The notes under the pieces: generated by a model | What the model was told of the DNA's origin: nothing | The model's database searches: none | Seen by the model: the letters and a program-made list of their open reading frames with translations, nothing else | Part shown: positions 54,507-64,000 of the stretch, one piece after another | Position numbering within the stretch: position 1 is the stretch's first letter | How the letters are laid out: each line of letters starts with the position of its first letter | Made by a program: the position numbers and the translations under genes | Assembly: GCF_910592395.1 (NCBI RefSeq) | Contig: NC_088308.1 | Span: 16,259,501 to 16,323,500 of the forward strand | Length of the DNA stretch: 64,000 nucleotides | Direction: 5' to 3' | From: Lineus longissimus | Taxonomy: Eukaryota; Nemertea; Pilidiophora; Heteronemertea; Lineidae

Positions 54507-55437
54507 GCGAAATTTTTTTCTGCAGGATACTTCTGCCATAGTGTACATCTGACAGCCAATCAGAATTCAAGGCAAGCACGTGTCTTTGTTGACATCATCT
54601 TTCCACATGGCGCAATAATGTCAACAATGCCACGTGTTCTGATAATCTTGGAAAGAACAAGTTAGCAAATGGTTAGAGGAGTATATTAGCTAAAATATAT
54701 TTATTTGCAGTATCTTAACATGTATTTTCATTGTCGAGTGGACTGTATTTATTGGACTTGTCTGTTAAGGCGCACTGTGCTCGGCAAAATAGCCGAGGTT
54801 GAATGTTTATCTGTCAACCGTGTAACTAGTTCTGCTGTATATGCATAGGTGGCGCCACCATTCAATTTTATTTTGTTTGCTAGTCAAAATGTGTTTTATA
54901 CAATGGCCCTTCAACAATGTTCAAACTACCAAAATAGGCCTGATACCTTCAACAGCAGACATCGGATACACTGTCCCTTTAATAATTATCAACATTGGCA
55001 ACACTGTCAGTGTCACTGCCCCTTAAAATTTCACAAATCGCGAGACATCGGATACACTGTCCCTTTAATAATTATCAACATTGGCAACACTGTCAGTGTC
55101 ACTGCCCCTTAAAATTTCACAAATCAATGCATGCACTGCAATGTAGGATCAGATCAGCTGATGCCTCTTTTGTACGCATAATATCATCAATTTTACAATG
55201 AATCTGTGCAATTCATTCCTAAACACTACGACACAAACCTTGAGTTGAGCATACTTGGGGTCAGACAATTATTGTCACATTCACAGTTGAAGTGGCACTC
55301 GGCATGCGACTCGGTATCGTCCATTGTATTTGCATTATCATGCATAAATAAACAGTGTGACGTCAAAGATCGCGCCAATTGTGATTGGCTGTCAGATGTA
55401 CACTGTGGCAGAAGTATCCTGCAGAAAAAAATTTCGC
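54507..55437. mobile_element. Mutator-like element 2
   Basis: 931 bp. Inverted repeats of about 55 bp begin GCGAAATTTTTTTCTGCAGG and are followed by CAGCCAATCA. The first 13 bases match element 1 and the rest differs, so it is a related subfamily. It is flanked by the same GTCCGGGAT. It contains an 86-bp tandem duplication at 54957-55128. Confidence 0.82.
54957..55128 (+). repeat. 86-bp tandem duplication
   Basis: ACATCGGATACACTGTCCC recurs 86 bp later, followed by the same CAACATTGGCAACACTGTC. Two near-identical units. Confidence 0.88.
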
Positions 55438-55874
55438 GTCCGGGATAGATTGCCCTTAGTGGAGGATTCAGATGACGATGACGATGATGACGAGACCTCT
55501 GATGATGACGCAGGGAATGATGACTTTCCTCCTCGAGACACAGAGTTAATGCATGGAAAGGAAGTTTCGTATGTCGAAAGGGCATTCATATAGTGTATAG
55601 GAACCAAAGACACTGAAATTGACACATTTTGCCACGGCCCGATCATGTATTACGAATCTTAACACAATAAATCACTCTGCGTTCGAGTTTGTTTTTTTAC
55701 CAATGAGGTACACCATACAATCATTTATTAATGGCAGGCCTGTTGAATTTAATGTAATGGCAGAGTAAAAACGAGTTATGAAACGCTTTTAATACGCAGC
55801 TTTAAATAGACGTTATATCCTTCCTTTATGGTACCTTGAAGGAAGTCTGTTAAAAAGTTTTATGAAACAGGCCC

Positions 55875-56512
55875 GATGACACTAACAACAATAACATAAT
55901 GAGCCAACAGCAGTTCTTAATCAATTTCTTATTGACCACATAAATATCAGTGAATTGAATGTCCCAGGCCAGCAGTGACAACTGTGTTCCACATGGGTTT
56001 ATTCATAAATCATTTTGATGGAGAAATCATGCCATTCTTACAGGAGTGACGTATTTACAGTAACAATGAATAGGCTTTATTACCTGCATTAGGCTTACGT
56101 CATAATGTGCTGTTCCATCTTATTTGACACAACCCTTATACCTGGTCATAAATTTGACGTAGTTAGTAATTTTTAAACTCTGCTCCGATATGAGGTAAGT
56201 GGGATTCTCCCGTATATAACAGAATCGTCGATTTTCAAACATGGAGTATTTTATTGAATTAAATCTGCTTGTCCATATTAACAATCAAATTTTTGTAATT
56301 ATGACTTAAATAACTCATATGAACAACCAACTGTTAGAAATTGTTTTGCGACGTTACAACACTAAAACTTAATCCTAGCCGAAGATCGTGCTATTCCAAA
56401 ATTCTGGTCTGTCAAGGGTCGTTTAAATTTTGCCCCGGCAGCGGCCGCCTCGGTGCCACTATGCAGGTCCTAATGGTATTAGGCTAGCCAATAACCGAAT
56501 AGGTATTTAGGA
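55875..56512 (+). repeat. Intergenic with repeat X, copy 3
   Basis: 56219-56512 matches 36230-36980 (TCGTCGATTTTC, AGCCGAAGATC, GGCAGCGGCCGCCTC) but lacks about 490 internal bases. Upstream, CCGATATGAGGTAAGTGG near 56190 is the inverse of a motif near 44115. No gene. Confidence 0.55.
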
Positions 56513-57596
56513 ATAGGAATAACCTACGAGACACCCATCACATCGTCTGTGTGTCATATACCTGTCAAGATAATTGCTGACTGTCTGTGAGCTGAGTCGT
56601 TGAGACTGCACTGAGTCGTTGAGAGGAGACGAAATAGTATATTCGTTCTTATGCCATCATATGGCCATCATTACGTACCTTCGCTGTGAACTGAACTGAG
56701 TTGTAGAGAGACGAAGTCATCTGCATCTATGCTATTGACCTGATGCTGTTCGTTCGTAACGAGATCGTCTTCGTGTGCTGATTGCTGTCGTTACCACTTG
56801 AGGCTACCATACATTGTACCTACTTGCTACTGTTCGTATCGTCTTCGATGATCCACCCCATAGATGAACCCGTGATTGTGCTGTTGTTGCCAATGATCAA
56901 GACCAAAGACTGACTTGTAATATCTGTACATAATTGATTTATAGAATTTGAATATATTGTTTCATACATACAGTTGTCTGTCATCTCATTTCCATCCACA
57001 CTGGTTGTGACTTTACAAACCTGAGAAATTTAGATACAGTCCACCACATTATGGTCTCTCCGACCGGATGTTCGGCCCGGTCTTCTTTTGTTTTGGAAAC
57101 TTTCTAAGAGCAAATTGTTGAGCTTGACTCAAACCAGGGACTGGAGAGTGATGACAACTGATCGTTTCATTGAATAAATTGACTTTTCGAGATATTTCTA
57201 GCGCTTGTCCTAGAAACTGAGTGTATGATTCAACACTTGATTGAATCTGGTCTTTTTAAGGTTTGGAAAAAATCTTACTGAGTTGTGTTCTAGTGTTTGC
57301 CCTAGAACCTGAGTGTATGATTCAACACCTGATTGAATCTGGTCTAAGGTTTAGAAAATCTTACTGAGTTGTGTTCTAGCGTTTGCCCTAGAAAGTGAGT
57401 GTATGATTCAACACTTGATTGAATCTGGTCTAAGGTTTAAAGAAAATCTTACTGAGTTGTTTTCTAGCGTTTGCCCTAGGAACTGAGTGTATGATACAAC
57501 ATTTGATTGAATTTGGTCTAAGGTTTAGAAAATCTTACTGCCTAGAAAATTGAGTGCTTCATCCAACGTTGAGTGAATAGTCTGAGGTTTAGAAAA
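56513..57596 (+). mobile_element. Element 2 5' LTR and leader (inferred)
   Basis: Non-coding DNA upstream of the inserted LINE. A likely primer-binding site TGGTCTCTCCGACCGGA starts at 57052, shortly after CCACCACA, a plausible LTR end. A tandem repeat follows. The LTR start is unknown because the 3' LTR is outside the window. Confidence 0.55.
57195..57560 (+). repeat. Leader tandem repeat, about 90-bp period, four copies
   Basis: GAGTGTATGATTCAACAC with TTGATTGAATCTGGTC recurs four times with small differences, separated by AAAATCTTACTGAGTTG. This is the counterpart of the element 1 leader repeat. Confidence 0.82.
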
Positions 57597-60500
57597 GCAT
57601 CATCATCATCATCATCACCGATCGACTGCGCAGCAGGCGGCCACAAGCTTCCTCCAACCAACCCTATCATGGGCTAATTCCTCAATTTGTTTTGGTTCCA
57701 GCGGTCCTATGAGAGATTTGATATACGTCAGATAAGGCATTCGCTGGCGGCCAGGGCGTCTCCTGCCGTGCGTCGGTTGGTATAGTGCATACAATCTAGC
57801 TGGCTCATTGCTTGGCATCCGTAAAATGTGTCCCAGGAACGTCAATTGGCGGAGGTGCACACAATGTATTAGGGGGGTCCACTTCACCAGTGAGTACACT
57901 GTTGTATTTGATACATGGTCGGTCCGCTTGATATTTAACATGATCCTGTAGCATGATGTTGCAAACGCGTCGATGTTGTTTTCCATGTGTTTGGTAATCA
58001 CCCAGGACTCACATCCGTATAACAGTACGGTGAGGCAGGTGGTAGTGAAGAGGCGCACTTTTGTACTGATCGATATGGTTTGACTTCTCCAGAGTTTCTC
58101 GAGCTTCCAGAAGGCAGACCAGGCGAGGGCTTTTCTTCTCTTCAGGTCAGCTGCACTTTAGTCCATCATGGAGCCCAGATACTTGAAGTCAGTCACATGC
58201 TGTATGGGTTCTCCATATACTTTTAGTGGTGTACTTGTATCGCAGTGGCGTGTCATATACTCTGTTTTTGGGACGTTTATCATCAATCCGATGTCTTTTG
58301 CACTCTCCGTCGTTCTGTCGATCTGATGCTGTGCGTGTGTTGTTATAGACTCCAAGAGTGCGATATCATCTGAGAAGTCCAGATCATTGAGCCGCCTTGC
58401 AGGATATCGCCTAGAAGCGCGGGGATGAGTTACAACTCCACTGTCAACACCTAAGGTGGCCTTTTGCAGCAGGTAGTCTACCAAGATGATGAATAGGAAT
58501 GGAGCAAGAACATCACCCTGGAGCACTCCGGTCGTGACACCAAAGGTTTCCGAGATGTCACCATTGACTGTTACAGCGCTTTGGGAGTCTGTGTACAGGG
58601 CCTTTATGGCGTCCACTAACTTCTTCGGGATTCCATAGCTGCGCAGGATGGCAAACATAGCAGTCCTGTTGATGGAGTCAAAGGCCTTCCTAAAGTCAAT
58701 GAAAGTGACATTCAGTGGGAGTTGTTGGTCCTGGAAGTCCTCCATAATCCTTCGTAGGGTATGTGTCTGCTGGATACAGCTTCTTCCCCTCCGGAAGCCA
58801 GCCTGGTTATTTCTCAGGAGTGAATCGACTTGATCACGGATTCTATTGAAAAGAATCTTGTTGTAGACCTTGGCAGCGATGGACATGAGACTGATTCCCC
58901 TGTAGTTGGTCATCATGAATAGGCTTCCCTTCTTGGGCAGAGGAACGATGATGTTTGTAGTCCACTGTTTGGAGGGGGGGGGGGCTGCAGAGTTGTGTAC
59001 ACCTCGACACAGAACTTGTGGATGACTTCAGCCATTGGGGCTCCACCTCCTTGGAGAGCTTCAGATCTGCGGTTATGGCACAATCCAGACCTGCGGCACG
59101 GTTCTTTTTCATCGCGGCAATGGCTTTCTCTCTCTCCCTCCGTGTTGGTGGGTCGGTGCATATTGGTAGGTCTTCATCAGCTGGGGGTGGGAGATTGTCT
59201 GATGTGTGTCCTGTGCTGTTGTTAAGCAAGGAGCTGAAGTACTTTCTCCATTCTTCAAGGAGCTCGTGGTCGTTTGATGGCTGTGTTCCATCGAGGTTCT
59301 TGACCATGGTGGCCGAGTTCTGATTTTTCCCAGAGAGGGCATGGATCAACTTCCAGGTCGTACTTTACTGGCCTCTCTTGTTCGCCTCCTCCAGCTCCTC
59401 TAGCTGCTTGTCCAAGGATCTGGACTCAGCCTGGTAGGACGCATTCAGCTTGTCATTAAGGGATCGCCAGGTGGCTCTGGACTGCCGGGACTTAGATAGC
59501 ATGTACCTCCTCTTGGCTTCATCTCTTTCTTGCTTCAGGTCGATGGTTTCACTTGATACCCAGCATGGCAGGTTGGTCTTCTTGCGTTTACCTACTACGC
59601 TTGTTGCGATGTCATTTACAGCATTTTCGAACCCTTCATACCGCTCGCTGATGGGTAATGATGGGCTGTTGCACTGCAGAGCTTCAAATCTGTTCGAGAG
59701 CTCAACCTGGAATTGTTCCCTGGTAGCGGGGTCTTGAAGTTTTCCCCAGTTGAATTTTGCTCGTCTGCAGGGTTGTCGCTTTGGTGCCCGCAGACTGGAT
59801 ACCAGGCGGATGCTGACTACTCGGTGGTCTGAGTCCAGCTCCACGGTGTTGTAGGCTCTGCAGTTCCTTAAGGAATTTATCCATTTTCCATTGATGAGAA
59901 TGTGGTCGAGTTGGTGTTTTGACCCGGTGGGGTGCATCCATGTCCAGCGATGTGACTGTGGCTGCGGAAATCCGGTTTGTGCTGGCTTTAGCCTGTGTTC
60001 CTCGCATAGGGAAACTAGCCTCTCTCCATTATCATTCGAGGTATCGTAGAAGCAGTGTCTTCTAATGACAGAGGGATTTGTTGCGTGGCTGTTCAGACCA
60101 ATCCTGGCATTGAAGTCGCCCAGTACGTGACAGCATGCATGTTGTGCCTCTTGACCTGCTCAAAGTGGTTAGCAAGATCTTCATAGAACGCATCTTTGTC
60201 AGTTGGAGTGGCTGATTCCGTTGGTGCATAGATGACAGTAGCTGTAAGTTCTGGGTTCCCATGGAAGCTTGCAGTGAGGATCCTACTGGAGACGGGTTCC
60301 ACGCAGCGCAGGCATCTGTACATACTTGCGGTCAACAGGAGACCAACTCCTCCTTGTCTTTTGTTGGACGCACTGCTGTAGACCAGCACGCTTTCCCTGT
60401 CGCATGACCATACCTCGTCGGTGGCAGAAGTAGTGATCAGCCGATGCTCCTGTATGCCTGCAATGTCAATGCCTGCTTATTGGCGGCCAGTGAACAGTTG

Positions 60501-61130
60501 GTGCATCTTTCCTTGTTGGTAAAGTGTTCGCACATTGTACGTTGAAATGACCAGCGATCTGAAGGCAGCTAGGCGGCACTTATCTGGATCAGCGGTCCTT
60601 CCGGTTTCCCCCTGATCCTTCATATGGTCCCTCAAGGACTGTGGCTTTGCTTTCCTTTGTCGTCTGGTTGGTTGGTTTTTCTTGTTAGCTTTCGTAATCG
60701 TTGTTTTCCAGTTTTATTTATGCTCCGTCTGGCAGCTGGTCGGGTGATTGGCCCTGGCCAACCTATTAGAGTGGTGTTTTAATTTCGGAGTATCCTTCTC
60801 CTAGATGTCTTGCCAACCAAGGCTAACGAGTGACATCTCCCCGGGTTTGTTTTTCGGAGTGTTCCTTCTCCTAGACTGGTTGCCAGCCAAGGCTAAGAAG
60901 GCCAGTCTCCCCCCTGAAATAGGTAGCACTGGCTTACAGGATACCAGTGGCGGGTAGTCAAACCTACAGGCAGACCTGCATCCGACAACACCTGTTTTGA
61001 CATGGCCAGAGCCTGATCTGAGCAGATGGACTGGTTTAGTGGTTGCCAGTGATAATACCTCCTGCGGGCAGCCTGTAGGTACCTCCGACTGATCTGACCT
61101 GACAATCATCAGGGGGCTTTCATGTGAGTG
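57597..61130 (-). mobile_element. RTE-like LINE, minus strand
   Basis: Its 3' end on the minus strand is an (ATG)n tail (57597-57617), typical of RTE-type LINEs. ORF2 runs from about 60640 down. The 5' end lies between 60650 and 61190 and includes a 68-bp imperfect duplication with CCTTCTCCTAGA...CCAAGGCTAA at 60787-60910. It separates the leader of element 2 from its gag. Confidence 0.75.
57615..60640 (-). pseudogene. LINE ORF2: AP endonuclease and reverse transcriptase
   Basis: Endonuclease parts: STYNVRTL and AGIQEHR near 60500, RQGGVGLLL, ATVIYAPTES, TWMHPTGSKHQLDHILI and SDHRVV (59365-60389). RT parts at 58158-58916: NYRGISLMSI, TFIDFRKAFDS (motif A), GVLQGDVLAPFLF, and LDFSDDIALLES, where motif C has FSDD. 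C-terminal domain at 57615-58058 with LLYGCESW and FLGHILRMP. Defects include a TAA in the first segment near 60475, frameshifts near 60090 and in the G run at about 58975, and a TAA at 58158-58160. It cannot make a full product. Clade assignment is by resemblance only. Confidence 0.83.
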
Positions 61131-61197
61131 TTTTCCTGAGTAAGTCAAATTTGGGAAATATATTTTTTGGTAACTAAAATTGGCATTAGTTAGCATC

Positions 61198-64000
61198 ATG
61201 GGAGACAAGGATCCTCCTACATTAGAGGTGTGTTTGGATAAGAGGACACATGCTAGCCGGCGTTACACCAAGACAGAGACTACTGTTCGGAAGCATTATG
61301 ATGCAGCCATGGGGTTGAATGCTGTAGAACCGCGAGATGAGGAACAGTTTGAGTTGGAGGTGCGGGCTGCCATCAAGGCACAGGCACAGCTCAAAGAGAT
61401 GTATTCGGACTAACAGGATGTTCAAGATGAGATCGATTACCATACAGATAACGATGCCCGAAATGAAGGAATGTCGGGGGATGCCCAAGCGAAGGAGGAA
61501 GCCGATGAGAACCGATACAAGGATGCCTACATTATGATGGACGCAAAGATCCAAAGATTGGAGGGGATATGGCATGGCCCAGCCGACAAGGCGCCAAGTA
61601 AGAAGTCTGGTTCATCAAAAGCACATTTTCCCCTGATACATTTACCAAGTGTCTTGCATCAGCGTTCAAGGATATGAACACAGGGATCACTGGGGATCAG
61701 CTGACTGAGATCCTAGCCACTATCACACAGAGGAAGCGGGACTTAAAAATCCCGAAGTTCAAAGGAGACCCACTGATGTTTGATCAGTGGAGGAATCTAT
61801 TAGAGGGAGAGATATCTAAACCCGGATACACAGAGACTGAGAAGGCACACTTTGCCATTTCAAAGGAGACCCACTGATGTTTGATCAGTGGAGGAATCTA
61901 TTAGAGGGAGAGATATCTAAACCCAGATACACAGAGACTGAGAAGGCACACTTTGCCATTTCACTGCTGGAAGGTGAATGTCGCGAGATGGTTGCAGCAT
62001 TGAAGGACCCTACTTATGAGAATGTACTGGAGGTGCTGGAGAACAAGTATGGGAACTCACTAGCCAGGATTAACAAGGCTGTAGTGGACATTGCCAATAT
62101 GAAAGCTGTAACTGGCACCGGAGCCAAGGAGTTGGAAGGGATATATGGTAAATTACTTTCCAATTGGAACTATCTTACCAAGAAGACTGATGGCTACTGT
62201 GATCTAACTGAAAATAGTTGGATATTTACTGCTTTGGTCCGCCCAAAGTTGCCAAGGGTTCTCATCCGAAAGTGGGATGGTGAGCAGATGAAGGACTAGG
62301 TATGTGAAGAATTCACCGTTGCCTATTTCCTTTGATCAGCTGTTGGAGAATCTGAAGGAGGCCCTACAAGTAGCGCGGAGGACAGAAACTACGTCGACTA
62401 CAAAGAAAGAGAGCTCATCTTCTTCATCGAGCAAGAGCCATGCTAAGAGCCACAGTCAACCCTCGAAGCCTAGTGGATATGCCTTGAGTGTGAACGAGGT
62501 GAAGAAGACAAGTCAAGGCTGTATTTTCTGTGGAAAAGACCATCCATCATTCCGTTGTACTGCTGCCGCGGGAATAAGCACCGATGACCGGTTCAAGAAG
62601 GTGAAGGGCCGTGGAGCATGCTTTAACGGCTTGTCTACGTCGCATGCTGTAAAGGATTGCAAATCTAGGTCATGTTCGAAATGCAGCAAACGCCATCATA
62701 GTCTCTTACATTGGGAATCAAAACGTTAAAACGCGGATAGTGGGGCAAAAGAGGATCCACCACCGGAAGCGAGTGAGAGTAGCGGTTCAAAAGATGTTGT
62801 GAAGGCTGGAGTTGGGCTAGTGAAGGCATTACAAGGACCCCATTCTGTACTCATGAAAAGTGCAATGGTCAAAATCGAGTCAAAGTCTGCAGTATCAAAG
62901 GCGCGAGTTCTCTTTGATTCTGGTAGTGATGTCAGCTTCATAAGCAGGAGAAAAAGCAAGGAGATACAATTGAAGGGGAAGGAGATGGATGCAGACTTCA
63001 CTCTGGCTGGAGGGAGTGGCATGAAACTGAAGACCCAGAGAGTGCAATTTCGTTTGTCGTCCTTGATCCCGGATTGGAAGGGCGAAACCTTTGAGATTGT
63101 AGCTTATGTGATTGATAAGCCGAGCGCACCCCTCCAGGAGGTGGATGTGGATTTGACCAACCTACCACATCTCCAGGGACTCCAACTGGCCGACAACTAC
63201 CCGAGGAAGGAACCAGAGGAAATCGATGTGATGCTTGGAATAGAGGACACGTTGCACATTTTACTTCCTGACCAAGTTACTGGGCCTAGAGGAATGCCCA
63301 TAGGACAGAAGAGCCATTTTGGATGGATTCTCTCGGGAGCATACAGCGATGGAAAGTCCAACAACAGGCCAATGATTAATACGGTACATGTATGCAGCGT
63401 CCAAGTCAAAACGGATGAAGCAGATACAGCCACCAAGCACTGGGCATTGGAGTATATGGGAATACTGCCCTATGAATCAAAGGACCAACTCACGGATTTG
63501 GAAAAGGAGGCCCTCACACAGCACAATGAGAAGACGACTGTGGTGAATGGACAATTCGAGACTGGACTTATCAAACACCCCAGATGGAAGGAGAGATGTT
63601 TGAAGCCCAACTACCAACAAGCGAGGAGACGATTGGAGGGATTGGAGCACAGACTTCAGAAGGATCCAGATCTTTGTAAATCATACAAGGAGCAAATCAA
63701 GGAGCTGATTGAAAAGGGTAAAGCTGAGAAGGTGGTTGTTGAACCAACATATGGCAAGGAGGACGGGAATTGTCAGATTTGGTACCTACCACATCACCCG
63801 GTTATCAGGAATGACAAGGTGGGATATGGAGACAGACAGGGAACCGGATGTTTACCGTCTAACAACTGTAACCTTTGGATTGAGCTGTTCGCCATTTTCC
63901 AGTATACAGTGTATCCGTGACTTAGTCAGTGAAATCGAGGACAGATTTCCCAAGGCAGCATCAGAGTTGAAGGAGAACATGTTTGTTGATGACGTTTTAT
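61198..64000 (+). pseudogene. BEL/Pao element 2 Gag-Pol, broken, runs off window
   Basis: Same family as element 1 (MGDKDPPTLE start, then IPKFKGD, NSWIFTALVRPKLP). Defects in order: TAA at 61411; a frameshift near 61630; a 101-bp tandem duplication at 61760-61961 that shifts frame; a stop and shift near 62297; a second zinc knuckle changed to CFNGLSTSH (Cys to Gly); TAA at 62727; and about 220 bp missing at 63819 within the reverse transcriptase, taking motif A with its catalytic Asp. Intact stretches remain, notably the protease (LFDSGSDVSFI) and the downstream TFGLSCSPFSS and FVDD, the latter at the window edge. Pol continues beyond 64000. Confidence 0.9.
61760..61961 (+). repeat. 101-bp tandem duplication in gag
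   Basis: AAAGGAGACCCACTGATGTT begins at 61761 and again at 61862. The two units look nearly identical (one difference noticed). 101 is not a multiple of three, so the frame breaks. Confidence 0.92.

Larger units (their letters stand above)
52041..55593 (+). pseudogene. HARBI1-like transposase, interrupted
   Basis: The coding parts are about 52041-52781 and 55447-55593. Motifs: RYFATGHEQ; VIGSIDGTN (first D); FPGRSHDAFVL (second region); LGDSGYPCKRWLLTP (third conserved Asp region); RCIIERCNGLLKQRF (E); and LLHNIAVRD. This is the DDE_Tnp_4 layout. Defects: TAA at 52119-52121 where the family has a Leu before RYFATG, and a 2665-bp insertion right after VRD. The frame resumes exactly at 55447 with RLPLVEDSDDDDD and ends in VERAFI at a stop. 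The host HARBI1 gene is excluded by the terminal repeats and defects. Confidence 0.87.
51815..55874 (+). mobile_element. PIF/Harbinger DNA transposon with nested insertions
   Basis: Ends GGACCTGTTTCATAAA (left) and, inverted, GGGCCTGTTTCATAAA (right), with a second GCGTTTCATAA motif inside both ends. The 3-bp target duplication is unclear (CAT on the left, GAT on the right). Without the two nested elements the original is about 1.4 kb and encodes only the transposase; the second, Myb-like gene of autonomous Harbingers is missing. Confidence 0.8.

Noticed and set aside
60801-61208. 135-residue minus-strand frame as a LINE ORF1
   Set aside because: No coiled coil, RRM or zinc knuckle; it lies over the LINE 5' region and BEL leader and looks incidental.

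Overview
The window is animal nuclear DNA, most likely from a marine invertebrate. It has one spliced cation-channel gene with canonical GT-AG introns, a possible last exon of a second gene, and a very dense, nested set of eukaryotic transposable elements. No bacterial gene organisation is present. The mix of BEL/Pao retrotransposons, DIRS-like, Harbinger-like, Mutator-like and hAT-like elements, and AGCTCACC-type hairpin repeats with GTC microsatellites, suggests a lophotrochozoan such as a mollusc, brachiopod or annelid. That placement is inference; the species cannot be read from the sequence.

Layout. 1-7182: a BEL/Pao retrotransposon (element 1) with an uninterrupted 1848-residue Gag-Pol frame. 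7183-8520: the 3' part of a DIRS-like tyrosine-recombinase retrotransposon. 8987-23034 (+): eleven consecutive exons of a TRPM-family channel, from the pre-membrane region through S1-S6, the TRP helix and a C-terminal coiled coil to the stop codon. Its introns hold SINEs, MITEs and Helentron-like repeats; the 5' exons lie outside the window. 23035-28100: MITEs, a THAP-domain pseudogene and more hairpin repeats. 28109-36095 (-): a decayed but fully bounded BEL element (element 3) with 206-bp LTRs, a 5-bp target duplication and a 736-bp palindrome-rich MITE inside one LTR. 37811-38796 (-): a probable last exon of an unknown host gene. 41614-42744: a third near-identical hairpin repeat. 44576-51535 (-): another bounded BEL element (element 4) with 472-bp LTRs, its gag split by a Harbinger-like insertion. 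51815-55874 (+): a Harbinger transposon whose transposase is cut by two Mutator-like elements that share one 9-bp target. 56513-64000 (+): a second, broken copy of the element 1 family (element 2), with an RTE-like LINE (-) sitting in its leader; it runs off the window end.

The one clearly working host gene is the TRPM channel. Almost everything else is mobile DNA, and its interest lies in the nesting, which gives a relative insertion order and several natural empty sites that fix element boundaries to within a few bases. No new defence or biosynthetic system was found. The most unusual objects are the palindrome-array MITE at 35232-35967, the double same-site insertion at 52782-55437, and the modular hairpin/GTC repeats.
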